Shown: positions 1 through 7,834 of the stretch, piece by piece
Position numbering within the stretch: position 1 is the stretch's first letter
Layout: each line of letters begins with the position of its first letter
NCBI RefSeq assembly: GCF_021261315.1
Contig: NZ_JAJSAX010000003.1
Span: 1 to 64,000 of the forward strand
DNA: 64,000 bases
Direction: 5' to 3'
Origin: Epilithonimonas sp. JDS
Lineage (GTDB): Bacteria > Bacteroidota > Bacteroidia > Flavobacteriales > Weeksellaceae
The notes under the pieces: model-generated
Told to the model about the DNA's origin: nothing
Databases searched by the model: none
What the model saw: only the letters and a program-made list of their open reading frames with translations
Program-made: the position numbers and the translations under genes

Positions 1-437
1 GCTTTTCTACCTCTGGAAGTTCAACTGTTGGAGGAAATTTAACTATTAGCAATGTTAGCTATGCGGCAGCACATATAAATACTTCAGATAGACGTCTTAA
101 ATCATCTATAAAAAAGATGGATTATGGTCTTACTTCAGTGTTAGGTCTAGAGCCTGTCCAATATGATGTATCAATCAATCGAGAAATAAAAAATGGTAAA
201 GCTGTAGATTCTAATACAAAACATAGTATTGGTTTTATAGCACAAGATTTATATAAAGTTATTCCAGAGGCAACCTACATACCCAAGAATGAAGAAAATG
301 AAGCATGGGGAATTGATTATGGTCTACTTGTGCCAGTACTTACGAAAGCAATTCAGGAGCAGCAATCACAAATTAATTTGTTGAAAAAAGAGGTTCAAGA
401 ATTAAAGTCATACAATAATAAAATTAGAAACAAATAA
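1..437 (+). CDS. C-terminal part of a peptidase S74 (endosialidase chaperone) protein, 5' end outside the window
   Basis: The reading frame is open from base 3, so the gene begins upstream and only its last 144 codons are visible. An SDRRLKSSIKK motif marks the start of an S74 intramolecular chaperone domain. In known family members this domain trimerises beta-helical or fibre proteins and then cuts itself off. It is followed by an IGFIAQDLYKVIPEA stretch and a C-terminal coiled coil (QQSQINLLKKEVQELK), both typical of the domain. The next gene has the same C-terminal architecture and starts 201 bases downstream, so the two probably belong to one family of surface or secreted fibre-like proteins. 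The GSSTVGGNLTISN lead-in is a low-complexity glycine/serine/threonine stretch as in tail-fibre-like repeats. A phage tail fibre is possible, but no other phage gene is present and the neighbour has a signal peptide. Confidence 0.8.
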   Translation, partial: FSTSGSSTVGGNLTISNVSYAAAHINTSDRRLKSSIKKMDYGLTSVLGLEPVQYDVSINREIKNGKAVDSNTKHSIGFIAQDLYKVIPEATYIPKNEENEAWGIDYGLLVPVLTKAIQEQQSQINLLKKEVQELKSYNNKIRNK

Positions 438-638
438 GCATCTTGAACTGCATAATATTTATCAGATAAAAGTATATCAGTTTGGTGTATAAAATTCTTC
501 ATCTCTTAAATATCTAAACCACTAATTTCTTCCTAATACAAGAGCAAGCTCACTTATAGTAGAGTATTAAATCATATTCTGAATCATTGAGTATGTCTAG
601 TACAAATTTAAAATCTTAAAATATATTTAAATATACAT

Positions 639-2492
639 ATGATAAAAAAAGTTTTAGTAGCTGTAACTATTTTTCTGCTTGGCAATGTGAGTGGACAGGT
701 GCGAATAGTAAATAATGCTATAAATTTATCAACAACAAACAGTCCAGCATTTTTAGATGCCTCGTCAAATACTACTGTTAATTTATCCAATAATATAGGA
801 AAGGGTCTTATATTTCCTAGAGTAGATTTATCAACACTTACTTCATTTCCATCTGTTATTGTTGGTATACCCAATTCTTTTCCAACACGTTTTGATGGGA
901 TGATTGTTTATAATACAGCAAATTCTGGTACGGCTGGGGTTGGTGCTACATTAGGTACATTAACATCAGGATTTTGGTATTATGATAATAAATCTTCAAC
1001 AAATACTGGTGGAATTTGGAAATCCCTTACGTCATCAATATCCTCAGGAGATAATTTAGGTAATCACTCTGCTACTCAAAATATTGGGCTGAATTTGTAC
1101 GAATTGCGTTTGAAAGACGTCAATGACAATGAAAACAGTTTAGTTTATAATACTTTAGTAAATGGTCCTAGACTTATTGGAGGCAAAGGAGGATATCTTG
1201 GAACAGCCAATGGTAATAACGCTTTGCAATGGGATAGTTACGGTAAAGTAACCATCCCTACAAATAATGGCAGGTTACGATTTTCTAGTCCTTCAAATAA
1301 TAGAAACATTACGTTCTATGAAGATGCAGATAATGAACAACAATTCTATGGTTTTGGTATAAATGCGAGTGCATTACGATATCAGATATCAAGTTTATCT
1401 GGAGCGCACATTTTCTACGCTGCTACTTCAGCAACTTCCAGTGATGAACTTTTTAGAATTAACGGATACGGTAATGTAACAAGTAGGGGGTACATACAAT
1501 CAGGTATTGGCTCAATTGGATTCATAAGATTAATTCAAGGCGATACTAATCATACTGGTCATTTGGGTATTTATAAAGTTGACGGTACACGTTTAGGTTA
1601 TATAGGATATAATAATTCTAACTTAACGTATGTAACGGAAAATGGAGCTGATCACGTTTTTTCAGGTGGAGATTTGTATACGGATAATGAGGTATATTCA
1701 GGGATTGGTAAATGGTTTAGAATTCGAGGCGCAAATACTGGAGTTCGATGGGAAGATTACGATAGCGGATTTTATATGAATGAGAATTCTACAATTAAAA
1801 TTTATAATAATAAAGCCTTATTTACAACTGGTAATGGAAGTTTTGGTGATGTGAGGGCAGGTGCACCGGGTATTGGATATGCTAGATTATCACCGGGAGG
1901 TATCTCTAATTCAGGACATTTACAGATTTTAAAATCAAATGGATCAAGAATAGGATATATAGGATATGATAACACCAATATGTACTATGCTGCGGAGGGT
2001 GGAGCTGTGCATTTATTTAATACCACAATTGTAGCTCCTCGTATTCAAGGACCATCTGACCGTCGTTTCAAGAAAAACATAGAACTTATTGATCAACCAA
2101 CGGTAAGACTTCAGCAACTTAATGGTTACACTTATTCATGGAAAGACAAAAAAGAATTCCCGGATCAGACATTAGGACAAGGCAAAGACATCGGTGTAAT
2201 AGCCCAAGAGGTTGAGAAAGTATTACCAGATGCAGTTATCACTAATAAAGAAGGGTACAAATCTGTCAATTATAATGCACTCATTCCATTGCTAATAGAA
2301 GCACTCAAAGAATCAAACGAAAGGATACGTGTTCTGGAAGCCCGGATGGATGTGTCGGCTGCACCACAAGCCGTAAATATTCCAGCAAAATCCTCCGGCA
2401 ATCTCTCAAACAAACAGGCCGTTGTGCCACCTGCTGAAGCAAACAAAATGCACAAAGGCTTGTATGATGGACCTTCACCCGAGAAGAAATAG
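639..2492 (+). CDS. Secreted peptidase S74 (endosialidase chaperone) fibre-like protein
   Basis: This 617-residue protein starts with a Sec signal peptide (MIKKVLVAVTIFLLGNVSG, about residues 1-20), so it is exported. The middle is a repetitive, glycine/asparagine-rich beta region. A unit with GTRLGYIGYNNSN near residue 315 recurs as GSRIGYIGYDNTN near residue 440, each preceded by a GHL(G/Q)I(Y/L)K motif, suggesting internal duplication. The S74 domain begins with SDRRFKKNIELI near residue 476 and includes IGVIAQEVEKVLPDA. A coiled coil (ESNERIRVLEARM) and a proline/lysine-rich tail follow. Family knowledge implies trimerisation and possible self-cleavage; the substrate or surface partner is unknown. 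The base composition is AT-rich, unlike the GC-richer genes just downstream. The only alternative role I see is a phage-like fibre co-opted by the host. Confidence 0.85.
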   Translation: MIKKVLVAVTIFLLGNVSGQVRIVNNAINLSTTNSPAFLDASSNTTVNLSNNIGKGLIFPRVDLSTLTSFPSVIVGIPNSFPTRFDGMIVYNTANSGTAGVGATLGTLTSGFWYYDNKSSTNTGGIWKSLTSSISSGDNLGNHSATQNIGLNLYELRLKDVNDNENSLVYNTLVNGPRLIGGKGGYLGTANGNNALQWDSYGKVTIPTNNGRLRFSSPSNNRNITFYEDADNEQQFYGFGINASALRYQISSLSGAHIFYAATSATSSDELFRINGYGNVTSRGYIQSGIGSIGFIRLIQGDTNHTGHLGIYKVDGTRLGYIGYNNSNLTYVTENGADHVFSGGDLYTDNEVYSGIGKWFRIRGANTGVRWEDYDSGFYMNENSTIKIYNNKALFTTGNGSFGDVRAGAPGIGYARLSPGGISNSGHLQILKSNGSRIGYIGYDNTNMYYAAEGGAVHLFNTTIVAPRIQGPSDRRFKKNIELIDQPTVRLQQLNGYTYSWKDKKEFPDQTLGQGKDIGVIAQEVEKVLPDAVITNKEGYKSVNYNALIPLLIEALKESNERIRVLEARMDVSAAPQAVNIPAKSSGNLSNKQAVVPPAEANKMHKGLYDGPSPEKK

Positions 2493-2667
2493 AACTAATG
2501 ATACACATTTAAACTTTTAACCAATTACTATAATAACTGAGTGGTTGATCAATAGATTCTTTGGCAGTCGATGCAGGAAGTGTTTTTTGAGAAAATAGCA
2601 TAATAAACAGTTTTTAGATACTAGCTACAGAGCAGTTTATACTAAAGAAAATAGTAAGAGAACCAAG

Positions 2668-3369
2668 ATGGCAAAGCAAAATAAAATTACAGCATTAATG
2701 ATTTTCTCTTGTGTGATAGTTTTTGCACAGAGTAATACCGCTGTGGAAAGTGGCAGCATCGGCAAGTGCTTCGTGTGGGACTATCCGTACACCATCTACA
2801 ATAATTCCGGTGCCTCCCAGACTGTTGGAGATGGCATTACGGTGACGGTAGATGAGAATCGGAACATAGGATCTGTCAACCTTAGCGGAACGGGAGCGCT
2901 GGATCTTAGCGGAGCCAACGGCATTACCATGAGCGGATCCGGAACTGAAATCACCTGCCGGTGGGATCTGGAAAGCAGAGGAAGCCATACGCTGGTCAAT
3001 AGCTCCACGCCTTTGGTTTTGGGAACTGTATTTACGACACCTCAGGCCGGCAATTATATGTGGATACGTAAAAATTCAGAGTGGTCTGCAACTGTATCGG
3101 GTGCTTACCTCCTTGGGGAGATCACGGTGAAAAGCGTGAAGGGGCGACAGCTGCAAACCTTTGAGCAGGATCAGCCGGGGCGTTGCGGCACTGCTCCCGG
3201 GGGATCTGGGAGTATTCCGCCGAAGTGGAACAATATCTATTTTGGCAGCATGGCCGCGGGTGATTCTATCTTCTATGTTGCCAATGTGGCAAGCAGCACA
3301 GATCCCGCTTGCAATGACACCACACTGTCATTTACTGCAGGAGGTGCATATATGCTGTATGATAACTGA
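2668..3369 (+). CDS. Secreted four-cysteine protein, paralog 1 of 3, with C1q-like C-terminal half
   Basis: I do not recognise the full-length family. The 233-residue protein has a signal peptide ending near AQS (residue 22). The N-terminal module (about residues 30-105) runs from GSIGKCFVWDYPYT through DGITVTVDENRNIG to ITCRWD and is shared with the next two genes. The C-terminal half differs strongly between copies but keeps the order of F.TP..GNYMW, a GDSIFY strand and a final AYMLYDN. This order resembles the C1q/TNF jelly roll, where FxxPxxGxY, a PGD turn and a closing YLLYP strand recur; this is inference from motif order only. Four cysteines (GKC, TCRW, GRC, AC) are conserved in all three mature proteins and could form two disulfides. 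The gene is much richer in GC than the fibre gene upstream. Confidence 0.75.
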   Translation: MAKQNKITALMIFSCVIVFAQSNTAVESGSIGKCFVWDYPYTIYNNSGASQTVGDGITVTVDENRNIGSVNLSGTGALDLSGANGITMSGSGTEITCRWDLESRGSHTLVNSSTPLVLGTVFTTPQAGNYMWIRKNSEWSATVSGAYLLGEITVKSVKGRQLQTFEQDQPGRCGTAPGGSGSIPPKWNNIYFGSMAAGDSIFYVANVASSTDPACNDTTLSFTAGGAYMLYDN

Positions 3370-3435
3370 CAGGATAAACAGTTGCAAAATATTTAAGGTA
3401 TAAGTAAAAGCATCAGCACTAATTATATATAGAAT

Positions 3436-4173
3436 ATGTTAGAAAAGACCATATTTTTCTGGAGCTTGTTTCTTGGCGGCATCATCCTTTCTGCTGCCCA
3501 GGTAAATACTGCCACAACAAATGGCAGCATCGGCAAGTGTGAAGTTTGGGATTTCCCCTATACGCTTTACAACAATGCTGGCGCCTCCCAGACCGTGAAT
3601 GACGGCATAACGGTAACCGTAGACCAGAACCGCAACATTGGTGCTGTCAACCTCAGCGGTACAGGTGGAATGGATTTTAGTGGAGCTAGTGGCATTACGA
3701 TGAGCGGATCCGGTACTGAAATCAACTGCCGGTGGGACATCCCGGAATTCGGACATCAGGTGGTGGTGAACAACAACGATATCGCGACCCTCAATTCGTC
3801 TGGCAATCCGTTCGTCAGCTATGATTCAGGAACTTTCTTTACCGCGCCCTATCCGGGATCCTACCGCTGGAGAATGGTCAGCGGATGGTCTGCCTATATG
3901 ATTGGTGCTTACCATAGCGGAGGTTTTGGGGTTCGGAAGCAAGGCAGCGATACCTATGATCCTATTTATTTTAAGAACACATACGGAAGCTGTGGACTCG
4001 CAGGAGGAACCTATGTCGTCACCACCTGGACGTATCCCGTCGGCCCGCTGAGCTTAGGGGCAGGACAGGGCCTCTCCTACGCTGCCTCCACCGTGTATGT
4101 AGCAGGATCTTCCTGTAACAATTCGCTATTGGATTTTGTGATAGGAGCCGCTGCAATAGTATATGAAAACTAA
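3436..4173 (+). CDS. Secreted four-cysteine protein, paralog 2 of 3
   Basis: The 245-residue product has a signal peptide ending near AAQ (residue 22), followed by the shared N-terminal module (GSIGKCEVWDFPYTLYNN through NCRWDIPEF). Over about 210 bases this module is almost identical at DNA level to the one in the following paralog (starting at 4323), including silent sites, while the C-terminal halves are clearly different. This mosaic points to recent duplication or gene conversion of the N-terminal part. The C-terminal half carries FFTAPYPGSYRW, WSAYMIGAY and a final AAIVYEN, the same motif order as the other copies. All four cysteines are kept. The gene sits 66 bases after the first paralog in the same direction, so the three may be co-transcribed. 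The function is unknown; export and likely disulfides suggest a surface or secreted binding protein. Confidence 0.75.
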   Translation: MLEKTIFFWSLFLGGIILSAAQVNTATTNGSIGKCEVWDFPYTLYNNAGASQTVNDGITVTVDQNRNIGAVNLSGTGGMDFSGASGITMSGSGTEINCRWDIPEFGHQVVVNNNDIATLNSSGNPFVSYDSGTFFTAPYPGSYRWRMVSGWSAYMIGAYHSGGFGVRKQGSDTYDPIYFKNTYGSCGLAGGTYVVTTWTYPVGPLSLGAGQGLSYAASTVYVAGSSCNNSLLDFVIGAAAIVYEN

Positions 4174-4322
4174 CCGGATACGCCCGACGTTCACGCCTTT
4201 ACGGTTTTTGAACATTGCCGGGTGAAACAGTTACAAAGACCCCGCAGTAGGCGGCACAATCAATACCATAAAAAATATACAAGCTGCCGGCCAACGCAAC
4301 ACCGGTACCAAACTCAAAAAAC

Positions 4323-5033
4323 ATGAAAAAAAATATTCTTTTCTTCTTAATAAGCATCACCCTCTGCGCATACGGCCAGGCCAATACCGCGTTCTACAGC
4401 GGCAGCATCGGCAAGTGTGAAGTTTGGGATTTCCCCTATACGCTTTACAATAATGCCGGCGCCTCCCAGACCGTGAATGACGGCATAACGGTAACCGTAG
4501 ACCAGAACCGCAACATCGGTGCTGTCAACCTCAGCGGTACAGGTGGAATGGATTTTAATGGAGCCAACGGCATTACGATGAGCGGAAGCGGTGGAGAGAT
4601 CAATTGCCGATGGGACATCAACCGCAGCGACAGCCATACAATGACTAACAATGACAACAATCCAGATCCTCTGACCTATTTTCAGAACTGGGGAACATTT
4701 TTTACAGCACCCTATGCAGGGAGCTACGTCTGGATTCGGAGATCGGGATGGTCTGCCAGCGTATCAGGCGGTGTAAAGAATGCCGGCATCCGGGTTATTA
4801 AGAACAACAATAAAAGTACCTCGTACAGTATATTTTTCCAGAATGAAAGTGGTACGTGTGCGGCATCCGGAGCCATAGAGCCTGCGGGGTGGGAAGATTA
4901 CACGGCATTTGCCATGAATCCTGGTGATACATTCCAATACGGCAGCTCCACAAGATTTTCTACAGGATCATCTTGCAGTCCCACCACGCTCAATGCGACG
5001 GTTGGAAATGCGGTACTGCTGTACGACAATTAA
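4323..5033 (+). CDS. Secreted four-cysteine protein, paralog 3 of 3
   Basis: The 236-residue product begins with the signal peptide MKKNILFFLISITLCAYGQ, followed by the shared module GSIGKCEVWDFPYTLYNN. Its C-terminal half shows the clearest C1q-like pattern of the three: FFTAPYAGSYVWIR, then IRVIKNNN, then NPGDTFQY, then AVLLYDN at the very end. In C1q domains the corresponding positions read FxxPxxGxYxF, a KNN turn, xPGDxV and YLLYP. This is a motif-level inference that a structure prediction would settle. Four cysteines are conserved with the other copies. A 149-base gap separates it from paralog 2. The gene is followed by the first hairpin of the repeat-rich gap at 5034-5831, which may serve as its terminator. 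Confidence 0.75.
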   Translation: MKKNILFFLISITLCAYGQANTAFYSGSIGKCEVWDFPYTLYNNAGASQTVNDGITVTVDQNRNIGAVNLSGTGGMDFNGANGITMSGSGGEINCRWDINRSDSHTMTNNDNNPDPLTYFQNWGTFFTAPYAGSYVWIRRSGWSASVSGGVKNAGIRVIKNNNKSTSYSIFFQNESGTCAASGAIEPAGWEDYTAFAMNPGDTFQYGSSTRFSTGSSCSPTTLNATVGNAVLLYDN

Positions 5034-5070
5034 AGAAATAATATAAAACTATATCATCAGTGTTTTTTTT

Positions 5071-5120
5071 AAGTTGCGAAGGCACACGTTCTCACCAGTG
5101 AGGTGTGCCGGGCAACTTTT
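5071..5120 (+). terminator. Strong hairpin with T tail after the paralog cluster (unit 1 of a two-copy family)
   Basis: The arms AAGTTGC/GCAACTT and GGCACAC/GTGTGCC pair with a short internal loop, and the hairpin is followed by TTTT. It lies 37 bases after the stop of the last four-cysteine gene and may end that transcript. A second hairpin with the same outer arm but a changed inner arm lies at 5234. Confidence 0.65.
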
Positions 5121-5233
5121 GATTGTGACACTAGACGTTAAGCATCGAAGATATAGATTGATATTCGGGATAAAATGGAATTTTAAGTTGAGATAGAAGG
5201 AATAATTGATAAGAAGAGACCATTTATGTTTTT

Positions 5234-5284
5234 AGTTGCCTGGACACATGTCCCTTTTTGGAGAAGGTGTGTCCGGCAATTTTT
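5234..5284 (+). terminator. Second hairpin of the same family, inner stem changed on both sides
   Basis: The arms TTGCC/GGCAA and GGACACA/TGTGTCC pair, and TTTTT follows. Compared with the hairpin at 5071, the inner arm changed from GGCACAC to GGACACA and the opposite arm changed to match. No gene lies between the two hairpins, so only one is needed as a terminator. The second may be a repeat element or the end of a short untranslated RNA. Confidence 0.55.
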
Positions 5285-5444
5285 AAAATGATTATGGAAA
5301 TTGATAGCATAATGGCCATACATCAAACAAATGGTTAATCTCTTTTTCTTATCCCTCTTCTACTATTGAAATAAATACAAATGATCAATGTATCTGTGCA
5401 ACAGCTGATTGTTAAAAAATTATAATTGTTAAATGATCTTAATT

Positions 5445-5802
5445 GCACAAATGATGGATCAGACAGTATCATGTTGCAGGGCCCAGTGCCCTGTAATTGA
5501 TACGAAAGTTTATAATAATGGTTAAGTAAAATAGATTCTGAACGCACAAATGATGGATCAATCAGGAAGTATCAATTCAGCAGGGCTTACAGCCCTGCGG
5601 CTGATACTCAAATTTGAAAAAATATGATAAACATAGATTCTGAACGCACAAATGATGAATCACCGGTCTGATCCTGCAGGGCACCTGCTCTGCCGGTAAG
5701 CCGGAAAATTTTAAAGTTAGTTAATAAAGAGAGATTCTGAAAACCACAAATGATGAATCAAAAAGGTAGCAATGCGCAGGGCAAACGCCCTGCCGCGCTA
5801 CC
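5445..5802 (+). repeat. Four tandem units of about 100 bp, each a constant box plus a covarying hairpin
   Basis: A constant box close to GCACAAATGATGRATCA starts at 5445, 5544, 5646 and 5744, a period of 99, 102 and 98 bases. Units 2-4 are preceded by AGATTCTGAA. After each box comes a hairpin (5466-5503, 5568-5608, 5663-5704, 5765-5802). The inner stem GCAGGGC/GCCCTGC is nearly constant, while the outer stem differs but still pairs: GTATCA/TGATAC in units 1 and 2, CCGG/CCGG in unit 3, GGTAGC/GCTACC in unit 4. The remainder of each unit is AT-rich. No protein is encoded. The last hairpin ends 29 bases before the acyltransferase start codon, so the array may form part of its leader. Paired changes in the outer stem show that the folded form matters. 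Confidence 0.8.
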
Positions 5803-5831
5803 GATTAAAGATTAAAACACAAAAACACACA

Positions 5832-6944
5832 ATGACTGCTCAAGAAAAAATATTACCGCTCCTCCAGCGGGTCACCTCGTCCGGCAAGAAGCTGCTCTAC
5901 ATAGACGGCTTACGGTTCTTTGCGGTGATCAGCGTATTTCTTTTTCATTTTATAGATTATTACGATGATCAGCATGTTGGCTTTATCACGAAATACAGGT
6001 TTATCCAGGACTATCTGCAGGGAAGCGTGATGGGTGTGATCCTTTTCTTTTCAATCAGCGGCTTCCTGATTGCGATGCCTTTCTACAGCAGTTATGCCGA
6101 CAGTGGTCAGAAGTTTTCCCTCAGGGATTACTACATCAGAAGGCTGACCAGGCTGGAACCGCCCTACATCATCCACCTGATCCTGCTGTTTGTACTGACG
6201 GTCTTCATACTCAAAACAAAAACTTTCAGCTGGGCGTTCCCGCATCTTCTGGCTTCGATTTTCTACAGCCACGAGATCATCTATGGTGAGATGCCGGTGC
6301 TCAATACCGTTCTGTGGACATTGGAAATTGAGATCCAATTCTACATTATGGCTCCCTTGCTGGCACTTGTTTTCAGGCTCCCCCGTTTTCCGAGGCGTAT
6401 CGCATTACTCACCTTGATAAGCATTTTTATGTTCTGGAAGCCTGTGCTATTTGATTTCCCATCAGTATTGAATTACATACATTACTTCCTTACAGGCTTT
6501 TTGGCGTTGGATGTCTGTATGCAGTTTAGAGACAGGGCCGGCAAATATATTTTATTCGACGTGGCGTGTTTCTCATCACTAGCGTTGCTTTGGTTCAGTG
6601 CCATAGAGTTTGTGACAGGCGCACTGCTCTTTGTACTGCTGGTGTGCAGTCCGCGGACCAAATATTTTATAAAAATACTGGAGCATAAAATTGTTTACAC
6701 GATCGGAGGCATGTGCTACTCCATTTATATGCTCCATCAGAAGGTGATATACATGGTTCATGCAGTCTTTCTGCGTCACACGCTGATCGGCAATAGCTAC
6801 CTGACAGATTTTTTTGTGAGATTGTTCTACACCCTGATATTTACCTTGCTGGTAAGCGCCGTATTCTTCATCTTGGTAGAGCGGCCTACGATGAAAAAGC
6901 TCTGGTGGCGGTACAGATCCTTACGAAAGCTTGTGGCCGCCTGA
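5832..6944 (+). CDS. Membrane acyltransferase 3 family protein (OafA/YrhL type)
   Basis: The protein is an integral membrane acyltransferase of the acyltransferase 3 family, which moves acetyl or other acyl groups onto sugars of exopolysaccharides, lipopolysaccharide or cell wall. The N-terminal motif LLYIDGLRFFAVISVFLFHF contains the conserved R and H of the family. It is followed by ISGFLIAMPFY, an SLRDYYIRRLTRLEPPY loop and about ten hydrophobic segments, ending with FFILVERPTMKKLWW. At 370 residues it is close to the usual length. I chose the ATG at 5832; the frame is open to an ATG at 5772, but that start would lie inside the last hairpin repeat and would encode an atypical basic leader. 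The gene lies downstream of the hairpin array and 47 bases upstream of the OmpH-like gene. The acceptor is unknown; a nearby glycosyltransferase (12813) fits surface-glycan decoration. Confidence 0.85.
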   Translation: MTAQEKILPLLQRVTSSGKKLLYIDGLRFFAVISVFLFHFIDYYDDQHVGFITKYRFIQDYLQGSVMGVILFFSISGFLIAMPFYSSYADSGQKFSLRDYYIRRLTRLEPPYIIHLILLFVLTVFILKTKTFSWAFPHLLASIFYSHEIIYGEMPVLNTVLWTLEIEIQFYIMAPLLALVFRLPRFPRRIALLTLISIFMFWKPVLFDFPSVLNYIHYFLTGFLALDVCMQFRDRAGKYILFDVACFSSLALLWFSAIEFVTGALLFVLLVCSPRTKYFIKILEHKIVYTIGGMCYSIYMLHQKVIYMVHAVFLRHTLIGNSYLTDFFVRLFYTLIFTLLVSAVFFILVERPTMKKLWWRYRSLRKLVAA

Positions 6945-6991
6945 TATTATATTTTTACCTACACCTAAAATATTAAAAATCAAAATATAAA

Positions 6992-7528
6992 ATGAGACAT
7001 CTGAAATCACTTATGACCTCAGCACTGCTTTGCAGCGCACTGCTATGCACCGCTCAGAATATGGGCTACCTCTCCCGCACCAAAATACTGGAGCAGATGA
7101 AGGGCTACACCGGCCAGGCTAAAGCTTTAGACAGTACCAAAATTGCTTACCAGAAAGAGATAGAAGGCACAAAGAGGGCAATTGATGAAAAACTGAGCAG
7201 CCTCAGTGTTGTGTACAAGCCGTTGCCCGGTGAAGACCTTCCTACGCTGAAGCAGCGGATGAACAAGGTGGATCAAGAGAGGCTGAAGCTGCTGGAAGAC
7301 GAAAACAAAATGCTGGAAAACCGCATAGCCGGATACAATAGTATACTGGAGCAGAAGTACAAAACCGATGTTGCCACCTACATAGAAAAACTGAATGCAG
7401 CCATAGAAGCATACGCCAAAAAGAACAGGCTGGATGTGGTGTGGGATACGGATACGCTGGGCAGCGCAGCTGCCTGGCTGAACAAAGCAAAGGACATTAC
7501 TGCGGGTATAACCGACCTCCTGAAGTAA
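6992..7528 (+). CDS. OmpH/Skp-like periplasmic coiled-coil protein
   Basis: This 178-residue protein starts with a signal peptide (MRHLKSLMTSALLCSALLCTAQ). The mature part opens with MGYLSRTKILEQMKGYTGQA, which matches the beginning of OmpH/Skp chaperones (a short strand followed by a helical tentacle). A long charged helical region follows (about residues 40-125) with strong coiled-coil character. The C-terminal strand DVVWDTDTLGSAA corresponds to the closing strand of the Skp body domain, and a short helix ends the protein. Skp-type proteins form trimers that hold unfolded outer-membrane proteins. Here the gene sits in an accessory cluster rather than beside bamA, so it may serve the secreted proteins encoded nearby. 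The family call is sound; the client is inferred. Confidence 0.75.
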   Translation: MRHLKSLMTSALLCSALLCTAQNMGYLSRTKILEQMKGYTGQAKALDSTKIAYQKEIEGTKRAIDEKLSSLSVVYKPLPGEDLPTLKQRMNKVDQERLKLLEDENKMLENRIAGYNSILEQKYKTDVATYIEKLNAAIEAYAKKNRLDVVWDTDTLGSAAAWLNKAKDITAGITDLLK

Positions 7529-7562
7529 TCCGGCACCAGACAATAAGTTAATATCTCAGCAG

Positions 7563-7793
7563 ATGATCTACAAAACAAATAACACAAAGATGTTTCGTGA
7601 GGCATTTTACGAAAGCCTCATCGGAAAGAGCAAACAGGATATTGTGGGCATACTGGATATGCCGCGCTCACCCTATGAGTCCGATGAATGGATCTTCATT
7701 GTCGGAAAGAACTTTTTTGGGATTAACAGACGCCTGTACCTTTTTTTCACAGATGACCAGGTGTATGATTTCTTTTCCTCTACTTGGGCATAA
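7563..7793 (+). CDS. Small BamE/SmpA-like protein without signal peptide
   Basis: This 76-residue protein contains GKSKQDIVGILDMPRS, then WIFIVGKNFFG, then RLYLFFTDDQVYDFF. The pattern of a GxxxxxVxxxLGxP turn followed by W.Y...... and a strand ending with a V..F resembles the small alpha/beta fold of BamE/SmpA (OmlA) proteins. There is no signal peptide or lipobox, so it is probably cytoplasmic, unlike BamE. A clear relative is encoded at 8706. The frame also allows an ATG at 7590, which would remove nine residues before the conserved part; I kept 7563. It lies 34 bases after the OmpH-like gene and 41 bases before the HU-type gene, probably in one transcript. The function is not known. Confidence 0.6.
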   Translation: MIYKTNNTKMFREAFYESLIGKSKQDIVGILDMPRSPYESDEWIFIVGKNFFGINRRLYLFFTDDQVYDFFSSTWA

Positions 7794-7834
7794 CCTGCAA
7801 ATTTATAATTACTGATACCAAAAAAACTAAAAAG

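Noticed and set aside
1-2492. Prophage tail region
   Set aside because: S74 domains alone do not make a prophage; one protein has a signal peptide and no other phage genes are seen in the window.
4174-4322. Small gene or RNA between paralogs 2 and 3
   Set aside because: I see no convincing frame or stable hairpin; the stretch looks like spacer plus leader of paralog 3.
5445-5802. CRISPR array
   Set aside because: The repeated box is short, the intervals are about 100 bases, the intervening sequence is itself a conserved hairpin, and there are no cas genes.
5772-5831. Upstream start of the acyltransferase at 5772
   Set aside because: The extra residues would be encoded by the last hairpin of the repeat array and are not family-like; the ATG at 5832 gives the conserved N-terminus.
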